Below are positions 12,920 through 25,800 of a stretch of DNA of 64,000 nt, in pieces. The notes beneath the pieces are model-generated. The model had not been told where the DNA came from, did no database searches, and was given only the letters and a program-made list of their open reading frames with translations. Source of the DNA: Plecoglossus altivelis (lineage: Eukaryota; Chordata; Actinopteri; Osmeriformes; Plecoglossidae); NCBI GenBank assembly GCA_036571765.1, contig BROE01000005.1:10590759-10654758 (forward strand), in the 5' to 3' direction. Within the stretch, counting starts at the first letter, position 1, and the number at the start of each line of letters is the position of its first letter. A program made the translations under genes and the position numbers.

Positions 12920-15900
12920 AGTGTCACCATGTGAATAGGATGTGTTCAAACGTAGACTGTGATTTTCCTACAGCCGTTGAGACTGTTTTATGTGGGTTTT
13001 CTTTGTGTGCTATGTCAAAAGGGATATACAAGATTCCAAGGCCACAATGACAGAGGGCGTCACACACCAATGTGTATATCTACATGCATTGAAAAATGGC
13101 CTAACATGCACAACCAAACTGGTTCTGAATCAGTGGGACTTTTGAACTTCATGTTCTCTTTAGTACAGTGGGTAGACATCTGTTGAGTGTTGTTTATAAT
13201 TTGCTTAGAAACCTGGGCTGCATTTAATTCCCATTCTTTTTTGCGGTTCTCATAATGGAATTATATGTGTAGTACTTCAAGTTCCTCAGTCACCTCAATG
13301 GATCTCAGGGTCTCCAAAACTCCCCCTGTTGTCCAGCTATTGCCACTGTAGCACCATCAGCAAAAACGTACGTACATACATACGTAAATACACTGTTTTT
13401 TTAAATAAAGCGTTTGCGCCTGTGGTGAAAAGAATTTTCTTGACTTTGTAAACTGTTTTCGTAAAACAAGTGAAGGTTTCGGAGTCTGATGGGACTTAGA
13501 TTGTAGAAACGCATTTCCGACTGAGCCAGCTTGCTTCTCCTGACTTCTAACTCGCAGGCGTGTGTCTGCGTATGTCAAAAGCAGGAAAACCATTCGTCAT
13601 GTCACACTCCACCTTTCCCCCCATTTTTATTAGGAGCTATTGACTTGTCAGTGTTCACTCGACAATGCTTTTCAAATGACTTTCAAAAAATATTGTAGTT
13701 TTAAGAGAAGAGATACCTTTGTGTCATAGATAAATAGAAACGTTTGGACTGGGAACAACTGGACAGTTCTGTGGCACCATGTATCACACAAACAGAGCTC
13801 TGATTACACAGGTAGATGTTACTCTCAAAGGGATTTTTTTCTTTCCATTTACGTGTGACATTGTGGCAGTGTACAGTACAGTACTGACCATGTGTGTACG
13901 TGCATGAATATGTGTACTGATAACCCTATATAGACGTCAGTGTGTGTCTTCATACATGTGGAGCTTTAAGTATGAGCCATATCCATGACCGGTCATAAGT
14001 GTGTGTGTCTAATGCTGAACTCCAGGATGTGTGAGAGGATTGTATGTTTTTAGAAGAGCCGACTGGTTTAGTCTCTGGCCTGGCTAAGCCCAGCGCTTCG
14101 TTCATCATGACACAGACACTGTTAGTCTTTGTTAATCTCCTGTGTCAATCTCTGTCAAGCATAAGTGTGTGCGTATGTGGAAGTATGTGTGTGGAAGTGC
14201 AGAGTCTGTCTGTATAAGGGTCTGCATGCTGTGAGCACAATTATTTCTCAAGGGTCGACAATAGTTTCCTTTCGCTGATCCTCTGTGGGGGGTTTTCAGG
14301 TGGTCTTCAACACATCCCCCTGGATTCCACAGATGAATCGTACTCCTCAGGTCTACACACCAGTTAAGATGCATCTACAACCCTTAAATGCATTTCATCA
14401 GGATGTCCAGTTCAACCTGAGTTTGATACTGGACAGGAAAGGGGGAATCACCATTCCATACAATTTCACCATTTATTTTGCCAGAAAGAATGAGAGGCTC
14501 TGGGCCTACTATGACAATCCTTCCTAACATGGCATATTTATTGTGGCATTGGATTTTCTGTGATATACAGTTTTTCTATTTGAGGATTTTGACTTCATAT
14601 ATATTCAAGTATTTGGATATGTTCAAGAGGTCAATGTCCGTCCAAATGACTCAAGTCTTTCAATCAGTCTGTTGCAGAGAGCATATTCAAAGTACTAATA
14701 GGTGCACGCAAACTTATCACAACGAATGGAACGTTTGTCAGTTGAACTATTAAACTTTGTTTTCCCAATCAAACTAGTTAAATAAATAATGTACACCACA
14801 GCTTGTAAATTTCCCAACATACGCATATGTTTAAGACATGGTATGGCTTACAAGTCAACAGCGCTTTTTGGGTTTTTATTACTGTCGAAGAAAGCTGGTG
14901 ACAAGCCATGATGAAATATAGTTTTCCCTCAAATTACAAGTTTATCCTGAAAAGCAAGTAGTTGGGACATCTAGTGGTTAGTTTTAGTTACTGCAGCTGT
15001 GTCTATTTGTTGGAATGGAAAGAATAGCAAGAGGATGCTGCAGCAGACTGTAAATAAAACTTGTGTGCCAATGCAGTTAACCCTAAGTTTACCCTGACGT
15101 CTTCACTCAACTACAGATACAGGAGCGTTCGATTCTGCCCGAGGGAGTTGTGCTAGTGGTCCATATAAACGCTTTATGGAAACACGGCTGTATGACGCAC
15201 AGGACAGTATACCGCTGTTTTAATGATCTTCATCTTCATATTTCAAGTACAAATTGTATGTTACCCTCCTTATTACAAGCAATGTCACAGAGTTTCACAG
15301 ATGCCTATAGATTGGCAGCTAGTAGGTCCATTTGATTTACTTGCAACACAACAATTGAACTATTCGCAGTTCTTGTCCTGCAGACTCGCTTTAACGGAAA
15401 CCGTTTAAAATAGACACGGAGGGGGCGGAATGTCCAGGAGGGGGCGATGCCTTGTATTGATGGTGCCAAATTAGCTGAGAGGTTGATCTAGCCTAGCCGT
15501 AAAGCTGAAGAGCCAAGCCATGTTTGCTGACCTGGACATGCTGACAGCTGTCTGTAGCGAAACAGAGCCTGTCAAACATTGATCGATGATCAACAAACAA
15601 CCCTGTCCTCGCTCCCTCATTTTACCTGTGTGGCAGCCATGGAGACATAACCAAAAAAATGAGTCTAAATACACTGTAAAATAATGAATACAGAGATCAC
15701 TTGCAAAAGGTCTGTGTTTTGAAATTTGGCACTCGTGTCTGAAGATTGTTTGTTAAAAGTTGTAACACCATTTAGTGACTCAGAATCTACTTAAAATGTT
15801 ATGCTGAAATGACATTATATATTTTCGAGGCGCTGAAGTGAGACGTCCCAAAGAAGCTACTATTTGGTCAGCAGAGACTCACTCACAGAGGCCAGGCTTT

Positions 15901-16739
15901 TTGTAGTCTTGTCTATTTCTGTCTGTATATCTGCTTCCTTGCTTGGTTATCTCTACGAGGAGATCTGTCTCCAGTCGAGTTGTCCGTGTTCTCCGTTTTT
16001 CTCTCTCCTTTTTTTCTGCGAGATAGTGTGTCCTACCGCTAAGATAATTACGGACTGGAGTACACACGAATTACTTGCAACGATTGACACCACAGTAGAC
16101 TCAATGTAGTTGAAAGTTGTTGTATCGCACGTAAGTCAATGGACATGTCTGTACAGTATTCCAATTCTGTGTGCGTATCAAAGGAGAGTCATACTGAAAG
16201 GCTTGGTGTGTTCTTTTCAATGACAACTACAGATGATTAATTATCCATTATCCAGCCATTATCAAAATATGCTAAACTCCAGGCTATATTCATCGGGGAA
16301 AGTTAGTTTATTCGATTTAGTTCTATCGTGTCCCCACGGTGTTGCACTTAAAAACGTTGTATAACGCGTCTAGGCGTACTAATTATCAGCCCATTCAACA
16401 ACTCAGAAACATCTGCCTGAGGCACAATATTGACACTTAGTTTCGCAACATTACTACCGGCCTGTTAAGATGTCCTTTTACGTTCAGACAGGTGAAGAGT
16501 TGAATCAGGTAAAAGAAATTGCGCAAACTGAGATGTTATGACTATATAAATCCTTAGTATAAGTAGGCTATTGCACAGGGGGTATACACTTTGTTTAACT
16601 TATTCTTGTTTTACACTTTGAATGTACTTAATTAGTTTGTAATTCAGTAGCCGATAGTATGGATTTGTAGGCCTATTTGTACTACAAAAGAAAATAGCGG
16701 CACACACTGATCATTTAACAAAGTTGTGAATAGTTTTGG

Positions 16740-17225
16740 CCTTTTTACCCCGGACCGTCACCTAACATTAGTTGCGAGCCGCGAGGCCGCCACAGGACCC
16801 TATTGATCAGTCATTGACTGATTACTTTAGACAAATAGTTTTCTATCCGAGAGTGCGAGGTCGAGTAGCTCGCTCTGTTAATTGAAGATAACAGAGGGGT
16901 AACAATGGCCCCGTAATATAATGAAAGTTTTGTGATTATCGCTGCAGAAAGAAAGGAAAAGAAACAAGAAGGGGCTCTCTAATTAGGAACTACGGCTCTC
17001 GGGATCTCCCCCCTGCTTTTGTGTGCGGGTGTGGGTAGGCTGTGTGGCCGGCAGGCAGGCGACAGGCGCCGGTTGCTGGACAAAGGCCTGTCTGCTGCCA
17101 AAGTGGTTAGGCGTCCAAGCGCCCCATCCTCCAAAACTTCCCAGCCTCAGTGCTTTAACCCCTTCAACGTGATACAGGGATGTTTCCTGCAAGCAACCCA
17201 CTTGCACCCGGTACGCCTTACATTT
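16740..17225. promoter_or_regulatory. candidate conserved enhancer between tbx2b and tbx4
   Basis: A non-repetitive island about 2.1-2.6 kb downstream of the tbx2b stop codon, dense in transcription-factor-like words. It has a perfect palindrome ATCAGTCA-T-TGACTGAT (16806-16822), TTAATTG (homeodomain-like, 16878-16884), GATAAC, AACAATGG (SOX-like, 16901-16908), and CTCTCTAATTAGGAACTA (16975-16992). The last word recurs on the other side of tbx2b at 29608-29625. It contains no convincing coding frame. The enhancer call is inference; alignment to other fish and tetrapod tbx2-tbx4 intervals would confirm or reject it. Confidence 0.4.
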
Positions 17226-17979
17226 TGACATAGGTACCCTAATCCAGGCTAGTTTATGTGGGTGAGTTATAACGAGTCTGGCCTTCAATTTCATCTAATT
17301 CTTTCGTTACAATATTGCATTTGTAATGTGAAGACGTTGTTTTAATTAACTTTACTGTTCACACATTAAGATATTGGGATATGTCAAAAGAAATACTGGC
17401 CTTCTCATTTAAACTGGATTATTTGGCAAGGTTTCCTTAATGTGATCAATTTAATAATATGATAAATGTGCCTGTTTTTCTGACATCGCCTACTCAAAAG
17501 GTTAACTGCAGCGCTGCTAATGTCACTAAAAGTTTAAAGGATGTGTGTCAGTAGCCAACGCAAGAGAATGAATTTCCGTCTCTTTCCGTCCTATAAATAC
17601 ACTTGCATTACTATTCAATTTCTATAAATAGAAAAAGCAGACAATACTACAGGAAAACATGATGTAAGCAGTGTATATAAAAGGGGCGCCTACTTGTCAT
17701 CATGTTGCCAGGTGTCTATTTTAAGACTTACAGCCACATCAATGACAATAAATTAGGCTTACATAAGCCTATGTTACATTTTCTATAGTTTTTCATTCAG
17801 GATATTTCCAATTCGCTGATCACGTTTCAGTTTGTGGTCAAGTAATAAACATCTCCAAATGTCAAATCATTGTCGATGGCCAATTGGACTATTGAACACA
17901 TAAAAAACCTTGTTTTCACATTAATTATTTACCGACAGAGGGCGCACAAGACTGATGAGCTGAAGTACTTAGGTCGAAT

Positions 17980-18023
17980 TTCTGTGTGTGAGCGTGTGTG
18001 TGTGTGCGTGTGTGTGTGTTTGT
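17980..18023. repeat. GT microsatellite
   Basis: An imperfect (GT)n run interrupted by GC and TT, about 1.4 kb downstream of the tbx2b stop codon. It lies just beyond the more distal candidate polyadenylation signal. Confidence 0.9.
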
Positions 18024-18217
18024 GACCGAAGGAGGGAGAGAGATTAGCCTATAGCCTACTGCACAAGTGGAAAAAAAATACTGAAACGCATAGCAGACTA
18101 GTAATAAGCAAGCTTCAGTTGGCTGTAACAATTGAGCAGTGAGGCAAATTGCAAGGTCAACCTAGAGCAAATAACACGAGGAATCATTATAATATTCACA
18201 TAATAAACACATCGATT

Positions 18218-18223
18218 TTTATT
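18218..18223 (-). terminator. candidate distal polyadenylation signal of tbx2b
   Basis: TTTATT on the plus strand, which is AATAAA on the coding strand, about 1.15 kb downstream of the tbx2b stop. It would give a 3' UTR of about 1.2 kb. Chance occurrences are frequent in AT-rich DNA, so transcript ends are needed to choose between this and the site at 18840. Confidence 0.35.
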
Positions 18224-18839
18224 GAAACTGTGAGAGAATTCAACAAAATGTTACCCGGACAACCAGCATAAACGAGATAGCCTACCTTTCAATTTTAAAT
18301 ATTATTTATATAGCAAGGTCGATATGCGTTGTGTCCATTTCAGGAGAAATGTTATCTTCCCCGATGTTGGAGTGAATACCTGAGGTTTTCTTATGTCTGT
18401 GTCTTTTGCAGATTATACAGTCAGGTAAATGGACAATTAGGAGCGCTTTCTATTAGGCTATTATTAGTGTTTGCAGCAACTAAACATGGCACAGATGTTT
18501 CTTTCACGTGTCACAGGTAGGGCAATGTATCACAGATAGAAACATTCACTGTTTCAAACCACCAAGCGCTAAATAGCTTTCATTTAGGCTACAGTATAAG
18601 TTGATGTAAAAGGGAAAAAGTAATGAGTTAAACTCTAAATATTATATACACGCCAATGTACAGCTGAATAAATTAATACCAATTGCATATTCTTGGATCC
18701 TTATAGCTTATTTACAGAATTTTCTTTTAATTACATAAATAATTCGGAAACAGTTGTCTGGCAGAAACGACAAGTTCTTATCAATTCATTAAACGGAACG
18801 TTCATTTCCCCTCCCTTTTGAAATATATATAGCCTAGTA

Positions 18840-18845
18840 TTTATT
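18840..18845 (-). terminator. candidate proximal polyadenylation signal of tbx2b
   Basis: AATAAA on the minus strand, the first canonical hexamer that I found after the tbx2b TAA at 19371-19373. It would give a 3' UTR of about 0.55 kb. Not verified by any transcript evidence. Confidence 0.4.
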
Positions 18846-19370
18846 TTTGGATGTAGCTTGTTTTCCTCTCTACACGTAGGCCTATCAACGTCAGCTGTCT
18901 ATATGGGCCAAACTCACACAAATTGTCAATAGTAATGCAGTGCTCTTTAAAAAAACAAACAAAAAAACAACAACAAAACAAAGAAGCCTACGTCTATTGA
19001 TTACATTAATAAAGATGTCTTTCTCAAGTCCTAAGACATTGCCACGATTTTGTAACTGGCGTTTAAATACGAACATGCTGTGTTACCGTTAGTGGCATAT
19101 GCTGTTGGTATTTTCCTTCGTTTGTCCAAGTTTTAGCCTTTACGCTTGAAAGTCAAACGCATTTTGGCTTCATGTTGAATTGCGACAGTTGTCTGTTCGT
19201 TAAACAAAGGGTGGGCTACCCCAATACATTTGACCTAACCGTGAGAGTTGGTTACTCTCTGCTAAGGCCGGAAGCAACAGAAAAAAGCAATTTGGTGTAA
19301 TGTCCTGGACCTACTAAACGAAAAGTGATATTTCAAGCAAAGTCTGATGGAATTATAATTCCAACTCAAA

Positions 19371-19808
19371 TTACTTCGGAGAGTCTCTCGAAGGAGATCT
19401 CTCTCTCTGACTTTCCAAGCCGCTGACTAGTCTCTGAATGTTCTGGAGTTCGTTGATGGAGTCCTTCAGGGCTGCTTTGGGGGAGCTGTTCCTCACACTG
19501 GAGCTTGCTTTGTGGTTATGGTGTTCAGGCGCGGGACTCGTTTCCCTGCTGCCGGATTTCGATGACTCGGAGCCTGGGTTTAGGCCACCTGGCAAGCCAG
19601 TGGTGAGTAGGTTAGTACTCTGAGGAATGGAGACGGGGATCTGGTACGGGTTGAATCGGAGACGAGGACGCGAGTTGCCCAGGAAAGGATTCCTTGAGAG
19701 TGAGCTAGCTGTGCTAGTGGCGGGAAGGGCAGATGCCGCGGCTGCTGCGGCCGCCATATAGGTGTATGGATAAGGAAACAGGCCACCGAAAGTCGGCATT
19801 GGAATGCC
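19371..19808 (-). CDS. tbx2b: tbx2b exon 7 (terminal coding exon)
   Basis: The acceptor GATTTTAG precedes GGC-ATT-CCA, giving [18 protein letters not shown], then a run of seven Ala residues. Residues 543-687 follow, ending [11 protein letters not shown] and TAA. The [17 protein letters not shown] block and the leucine-patterned [16 protein letters not shown] near the end are the most conserved C-terminal pieces of Tbx2/Tbx3. In the family this region carries repression activity. Enters in phase 0. Confidence 0.96.
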   Translation of the reverse strand, partial: GIPMPTFGGLFPYPYTYMAAAAAAASALPATSTASSLSRNPFLGNSRPRLRFNPYQIPVSIPQSTNLLTTGLPGGLNPGSESSKSGSRETSPAPEHHNHKASSSVRNSSPKAALKDSINELQNIQRLVSGLESQRERSPSRDSPK

Positions 19809-22800
19809 CTAAAATCAGAGGAAATGTCGTAGTTAGTACACTGTCCGAAAAAAGTTTACATAACCTTCAAAACATGCATATGTTTAGCTGGCTAATGCAG
19901 ACTTTTGACTCTGATTGGTACGCACTCTTTGCGATTACGCACCTCAATCGCATATAGTGTCCTGCTGTAACATTTGGTTGTTGCATGCTTAACTATAACA
20001 GTACCCTTTTAAGGTAGGGTCTACACCACAATCATTCTGAAAATAATCTGAATCGTTTCTTACCTGAGAGGCCAGCATATGCTGAGATAGATGGAAAGGA
20101 AATGGGTTTGGGGTGCCCCCTGCACTCTGCGCGGAGAGGCTGCCATTTTCCAAACCACTTGTTCCTGATACCGAGGCCAAAAGATGCCCCATGCCCATGG
20201 CAGAAAATGCTCCCGGGCCCATGGCAAACTGTCCGGGGTGAAACAACAGTGGTGATCCGGTGTTTAAAGGGTTAAAAAATTGCTGACTGTGCAAGCCAGA
20301 CAGAGCGAGGCTTTGTAAATGGCTCGCAGTGAAGTGTGAAGGGCTCTCCGTTTGGACCATCAGTGGGGAGAACCCTTCCTTGCTCGCGCTTATGCCACCG
20401 TTATCCGAGTCCTTTTTGGACATATCAGTGGCGTCTTTCCTGTGCCTGCTCTCCGTTTTGTCTTTCTCGAGGTTCCTTATGCTGAATATAGAGTCATTGT
20501 GCTTCCTGGCGTCCGAATATTCGTCCTTCTTTTCATGATTAGGCCTGTCCCTAATTCGGTCCTCGCATCTCGAGTTGAATGGGGATGGTGGCTCTGGTCC
20601 TGGGCTGTTCGATCCAGTGCACCGCTCGGGGTCAAGTTCTTGCTCACTGTCAGTGCACGTTTTTTCATCTGATGAAATTCAAATATAAACACAATAGAAC
20701 GTAAGTCAATAGACAGTATATATATATAAGATTGAGAAGTGACTAATCCAACCTAGTTATGAATAGTACAAATAATGTACAGTTTGTCAAAAGCCATTTG
20801 TCCTCATTGCCTAATGGGGAAAATCACTTTAAAAGGCAGAGGGTATTCTATTGAAATAAAAGGCTATTCTCAAACACACCATGCAAGTAAAACATTTTTG
20901 TGTTCAGTCATGATTTAGTGTTAACATGCCCCGTTGGACCTTTTCCTTCCCACATGTCAACACATGTCGTGTTTTATTTTTAGCGAAAGTTGTGGCAAAG
21001 AGTCGTGTGTCAAATTATGCATAAACAATTACATTTGCAAACACTATTTTGAAGCGTTTTTAGGAATTCTTTTTCATCTAAATTTGTTGTATCCTACCTG
21101 GAAAGTTTTCATTCATAAGTTTACTCCACACTTTTGGATTGTTTCTGCCTATGTTAACCATTAGCCACGTCAAAGATTGGAGACCTGATTCCAGTTAGCG
21201 TGCAGGCTAAATCAAACTTTTCTTATTAGTCAAAATGTTTTTTGTAAAGTATTGATCGAAAAGCACAAATTGGATAGAGGCAACCAGAAATTATGAAATA
21301 TTACGGGGGAGTGACTAATACTAATCACTAATACAGTTTCTAGGCTACTTGAGTGCGCTTAATTTACCGTTCACCATTGTCAAAACGCAAGACTACAAAT
21401 TGCTTACAGTCCAATTTCTGGCCTATGTAGGCCCACCTATTTGAGGGCAAATTCCTGTTTCTTACCTCGACTGGTTCGACTTAATCTTAGTGGACTCGAC
21501 ACAGGTCCTGAGGGCGAGTGGACAGTGTCTCTGCCGGTTGGTGGCTCACTCGAAGAGGCGTCCGAATCACCCCCATCTCGGTCTGCTTTGCATTGATCCT
21601 CATACATGCGAAGTGATGGAAGGGTCAACTGCTTCCTATAATAGCGTTGAAATTTTGAGATAAGGCATTGAGAAAATCTTCAATAATCACATTCAGGAGA
21701 TCATGTGAAAGCCATGACTATCGTTTGGCATTCTATATCATATTTTAATTGTCATAATTTGGGGATGTGATGGTGGGACAAAATTTAAACTTCATGATGT
21801 AATTCTAGAAATGTTGCAGTATGTGTTCTATACCTTTTCTCTCTCCTTCCATTTCCGGTATCTCTGAATCCTTTGGCAAAAGGATTGTTGTCAATCTTCA
21901 GCTGTGTTATCTAGAGAGAGAGGGGGCGGGGGAGAAGGACAAAAAATGTTTCAATAAAACTATATGCGTTAAAAATGAGGATGACCACATGATGAATAAA
22001 GTAGACAATTGACATATAGGTATTGTCATAAGTTGGCAAGCTTGCCTTATGGGTCATGTGACATAATTTATTCGGAAATTCTCTCACCAATGCGGTCCGT
22101 TAAACACCGAACATGGCCTACTCGTTGTAAATAAAGACACGGTATATTTTAAATTATTGATAGGCTCGATGGCGAGACATTATCCTCGAGAGCCCCATAA
22201 AAAAATGGCGACTTAATATTTCTCCATAGACAGCCTATCTTTGAGCCAGAAAGGGAAAGTGGGTAACTTCAACAGATGACTGTTTTATCAATAATTAATA
22301 ACGTGGTTTGGATCACTATTGCTAAAACAGCAGGCAGTTGGATCGTATAGGAGGCAGCTAGTTACACTGTTGCAGAGTAGGACCTACATCACCTATATTC
22401 CAATTTTGCTTACCGAATTTGATCAACTCGAGAGGCCCATGTTTTCCTCTCTTAACCTTGTATGGAACTTTTGAGGAATTCGTGAATTGACCAATCAGGG
22501 AGCCCACAGCTTTCTTGCCTTGCGTTTACCATCTGTCACGCTTTGATTGCACGGCCTCAGATACTGTGTAGCTCGCGGACAAACTGACGGGCCTAAGTGC
22601 CTTCTAATCGATTGTGACTCTTTGCCATAAATTTTACGATAGCAACAAGACCACCAATGCACCCCGAACACAATCACCAATTGGCTTAACGAGAAAAGCC
22701 TTCAGTATAATATTATTACCATCAAATCTATTACTGTCACGATTTAAGAAACTCCAGAATCACACTTTTAATCAAACCATCACAATTTGTTTTGAGTAGT

Positions 22801-25800
22801 CTGCATAATTTGCAAAGTAGGGATCTACAATTAATGGTGCTATATAGGCTACACAACTCAAGACAAACTAATTAATTTTAATTGGTCAGGTTGTGTCAAA
22901 GTTAACACAACCTTGGACATTTCGACAAAGGAAAGTAACATTTTAAGAATGGACATCCCACAATTCAAGAGTCTGAATAAAACATCGATTTTACTTTGCC
23001 TATTTGACCTGATGACTGCTCGTGAGCATATCTATAGGACTAGACCAAAGCATTGTAAAAGGTATAGGTTTCTCAATTAATCTTACAAATTAGCTAAGCG
23101 TACTGTATCTAAGCAAAACAACAGAAAACAGTACAAAATGGCTCCTAATTTTAACCCTTTGTAGGGAGAAATACAAAGATAATATGAAAAGTAATGTTTG
23201 ATTTAGTCGGGACTCAAACGTTAACTGCTTACCTTGTCGTTTTGATAGGCTGTGACTGCAACAAAGTCAGTCTCAGGAAATACATATGTCCTGAAAGTGC
23301 TGTAAGGTAGTTTCAGGATGTCGTTGGCTCTCACGATGTGGAATCTTGGTTGGTATTTGTGCATGGAATTCAGAATCGTCTGAGGAAAACAAAGACACAT
23401 TTCAGTGCAACGGACTTCACTAGGCCTACAGATTTCTTTACTGTCCAACCAATGCATTTTAGGTTGGAGGCTTTAAACACACCTGTTGTCATATGCATGG
23501 AGAGCTAAGCCAATATGTTTAGCTTGATATGTAGATTTGGTGGTTATAGCAGGTAGGTCTAATGGTTAATGGTTCTAGACGGTTTAATGCTCATCAAGTA
23601 TTAAACGAAGCAATTATCTGTAGCGCAGAATATTTAGTCACAGAATGTTTTTGTCGACTCTGATGTAGACTACTTTGTCACCCGTACCCTATGTGAAATA
23701 TCAGACAGACATTAATGTCATTCTCGACAAATCAGGCCAAGGCTAATAATGTCAAAATAATGTCAATAGCATAGCCTATTGTAAATGCGTTGTTTGGCAT
23801 GCACACTGTTAGATTTGTTTAGAGTCGGTTTGTTTGCGCACAGGAGACTTGAAGACGCACTGTAACGATGGCGTCTATGAATTTTCTTTCTTAGCATTAA
23901 TCATTTCCCTTCACGGACTAGCCTATTTTTACAGTCTGAAAATACAGCATATCAGGTTGGCGATACGACGGCGAAACGTGCAGAGACCCCCGAGTGCATG
24001 CACACATTGTTTTTGTTACACACTCAGTCAAGATAAGTCGAAATGAAGATATCAACCCAGACGTCAAAAGGTGCTCTGTACGGAGGCTCGCTTATCCCCT
24101 ACGAACTCCATGTCTGCTCCGTCTCCTTGACCCGATTTCTAATGCCTTATCCAACCATGCATTCATGACTTTGGATCGTCTCGAATAATGCTTGAATAGC
24201 GACTACGTAATGCATACAGTATATAAACAGTAGCCTATGTCAAGAATATGTCGCACTTCGTGACCCGTCAAACTAACAATATTCCACAGGGCTATTTGAA
24301 AACATATAGGCCTCTGTAAGCAGTTGCAATAAAAATGGAAGTGTCACATTGTCATAATCTTTGATAAATATCCAGCTAACCATCTTTAGGGAAAATTGTT
24401 GGCCTCCACATCATTAAAGTATATATCAGTAACATCACATTAACATAATGTATCTAATTTGAGCTCATATGTCATATTACATAGCTAATATCTTAATTAG
24501 GTTACTCATGAATTTAGCTAACGGGATTCGTGCGTAAATGGACGTATAAAGTCATGTACTTACAAATCCATGCTTGTCCGATATATTATTTGTCAGCTTC
24601 AGTTTATGAAAAGCAACAGGCTTTGCCATCCACTGTTCTCCCGTTGCTGGACTATCCGGGTGAATGTACATTCGCTTGGGCATCTCAGGGTCGGCTTTCC
24701 CAGCTACCATCCAACGCGAGTTGTGGAACTTGTAGCGGCAGTCATCGGCAGCGACTATGTCCATCAAGAGAATATACTTGGCTTTTTTATCAAGACCATT
24801 GATTCTCACTTTAAAAGGGGGGAACATTCTCCTGAAAGAGAAACACGCCAGCGTGGAATTAGCTCAGTGGTTCATAAACAATGTGTTTCAAAGTAACACA
24901 CCTACACAAAACATTGATGACAAAAAAAATACATCATGTTTTTATAAATACCATATAGCCTACATTGCCATAACATGTAAAACATTTAATAGCCTACATT
25001 AATTATATTTTGATCATATGATTGGCAATGCCCCAAAGTATACAATTTCTATATTAAATGTACGGTATGATTAATTGACCTATTTCAATGTAGATGTGTT
25101 TTAGGACACGTCTGAGTCGAGCTAAATGTCATGTCACTATTAGCCCCACTTGATCAGAATCCCAATCCACTTTTTCAAGTGACAGTCTGTTTACAAATCC
25201 AGAAGCTCAACTGTCATGACAGATTATTTTATTTATTTATTTAGCATATTTTGTTTAAATACACAATTTGCAAGTAGACTATGTTTTGCACCACTTACCA
25301 ATTGGCTACACTTTTGATGATCGACCATTTGCCAGGTGCAATTGATAGCCTATTTTACGGAGAATCAATAAGCTATTGTTTAACAAACCAATAACAGACT
25401 ACAAGCTAGTTTTTCCGTAGCCTATAGCCTAAACAAATATAGTAACCTTCAAAAACAATATTCTTTGTTTTAACTCTATTTAGACGAATAGTGAACTCGA
25501 TTGTAATTGGTATAAGAGGTAAGAAAAACATGCGTTGAGTTACTGGGTTTTAGGCCCCTGCACTTAATTACGTGTCTTTGTGTCAACCACTTTTCTGTGA
25601 GATATTTTGTGATCCAAAATATAATACTTGCAATTACAATAGATACTTAGATGCGTAATATGTATATTCCGTATTTGGATCATACTCTTACCTTCCAGAT
25701 TTGGTTATAACCATCTCTGTTCCTATTTTGTGAAACTGATCCCATAGATCCTTGGCTTCCAGTGTGACTTTTGGGTCGTCATCTACCTCTTCATCGGGTT

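Larger units (their letters stand above)
3229..16739. other. intergenic region upstream of tbx4 (tbx2b-tbx4 spacer)
   Basis: About 13.5 kb between the tbx4 first coding exon and a motif-rich island nearer tbx2b. No coding exon, RNA gene or transposon could be recognised. Open frames here are short and unlike known proteins. Non-repetitive subregions that look regulatory are at roughly 6170-6280 (TAATTCAATTGG, AGATAATGCG), 8040-8160 and 9590-9870 (GTAATTGGC, CTAATAAAC, TGTGGTT words). From established knowledge, mammalian hindlimb enhancers of Tbx4 lie around the gene, including upstream, so enhancers are expected here. I cannot assign one by sequence alone. Confidence 0.6.

Noticed and set aside
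14285..14527. 80-residue plus-strand frame (MGGFQVVFNTSPW...)
   Set aside because: No recognised domain, no supported splice sites or neighbours; length is within chance for AT-moderate DNA.
24858..24871. tRNA A-box-like TTAGCTCAGTGGTT in tbx2b intron 1
   Set aside because: No B box or cloverleaf at the right distance; it is intronic sequence near the exon 2 acceptor.
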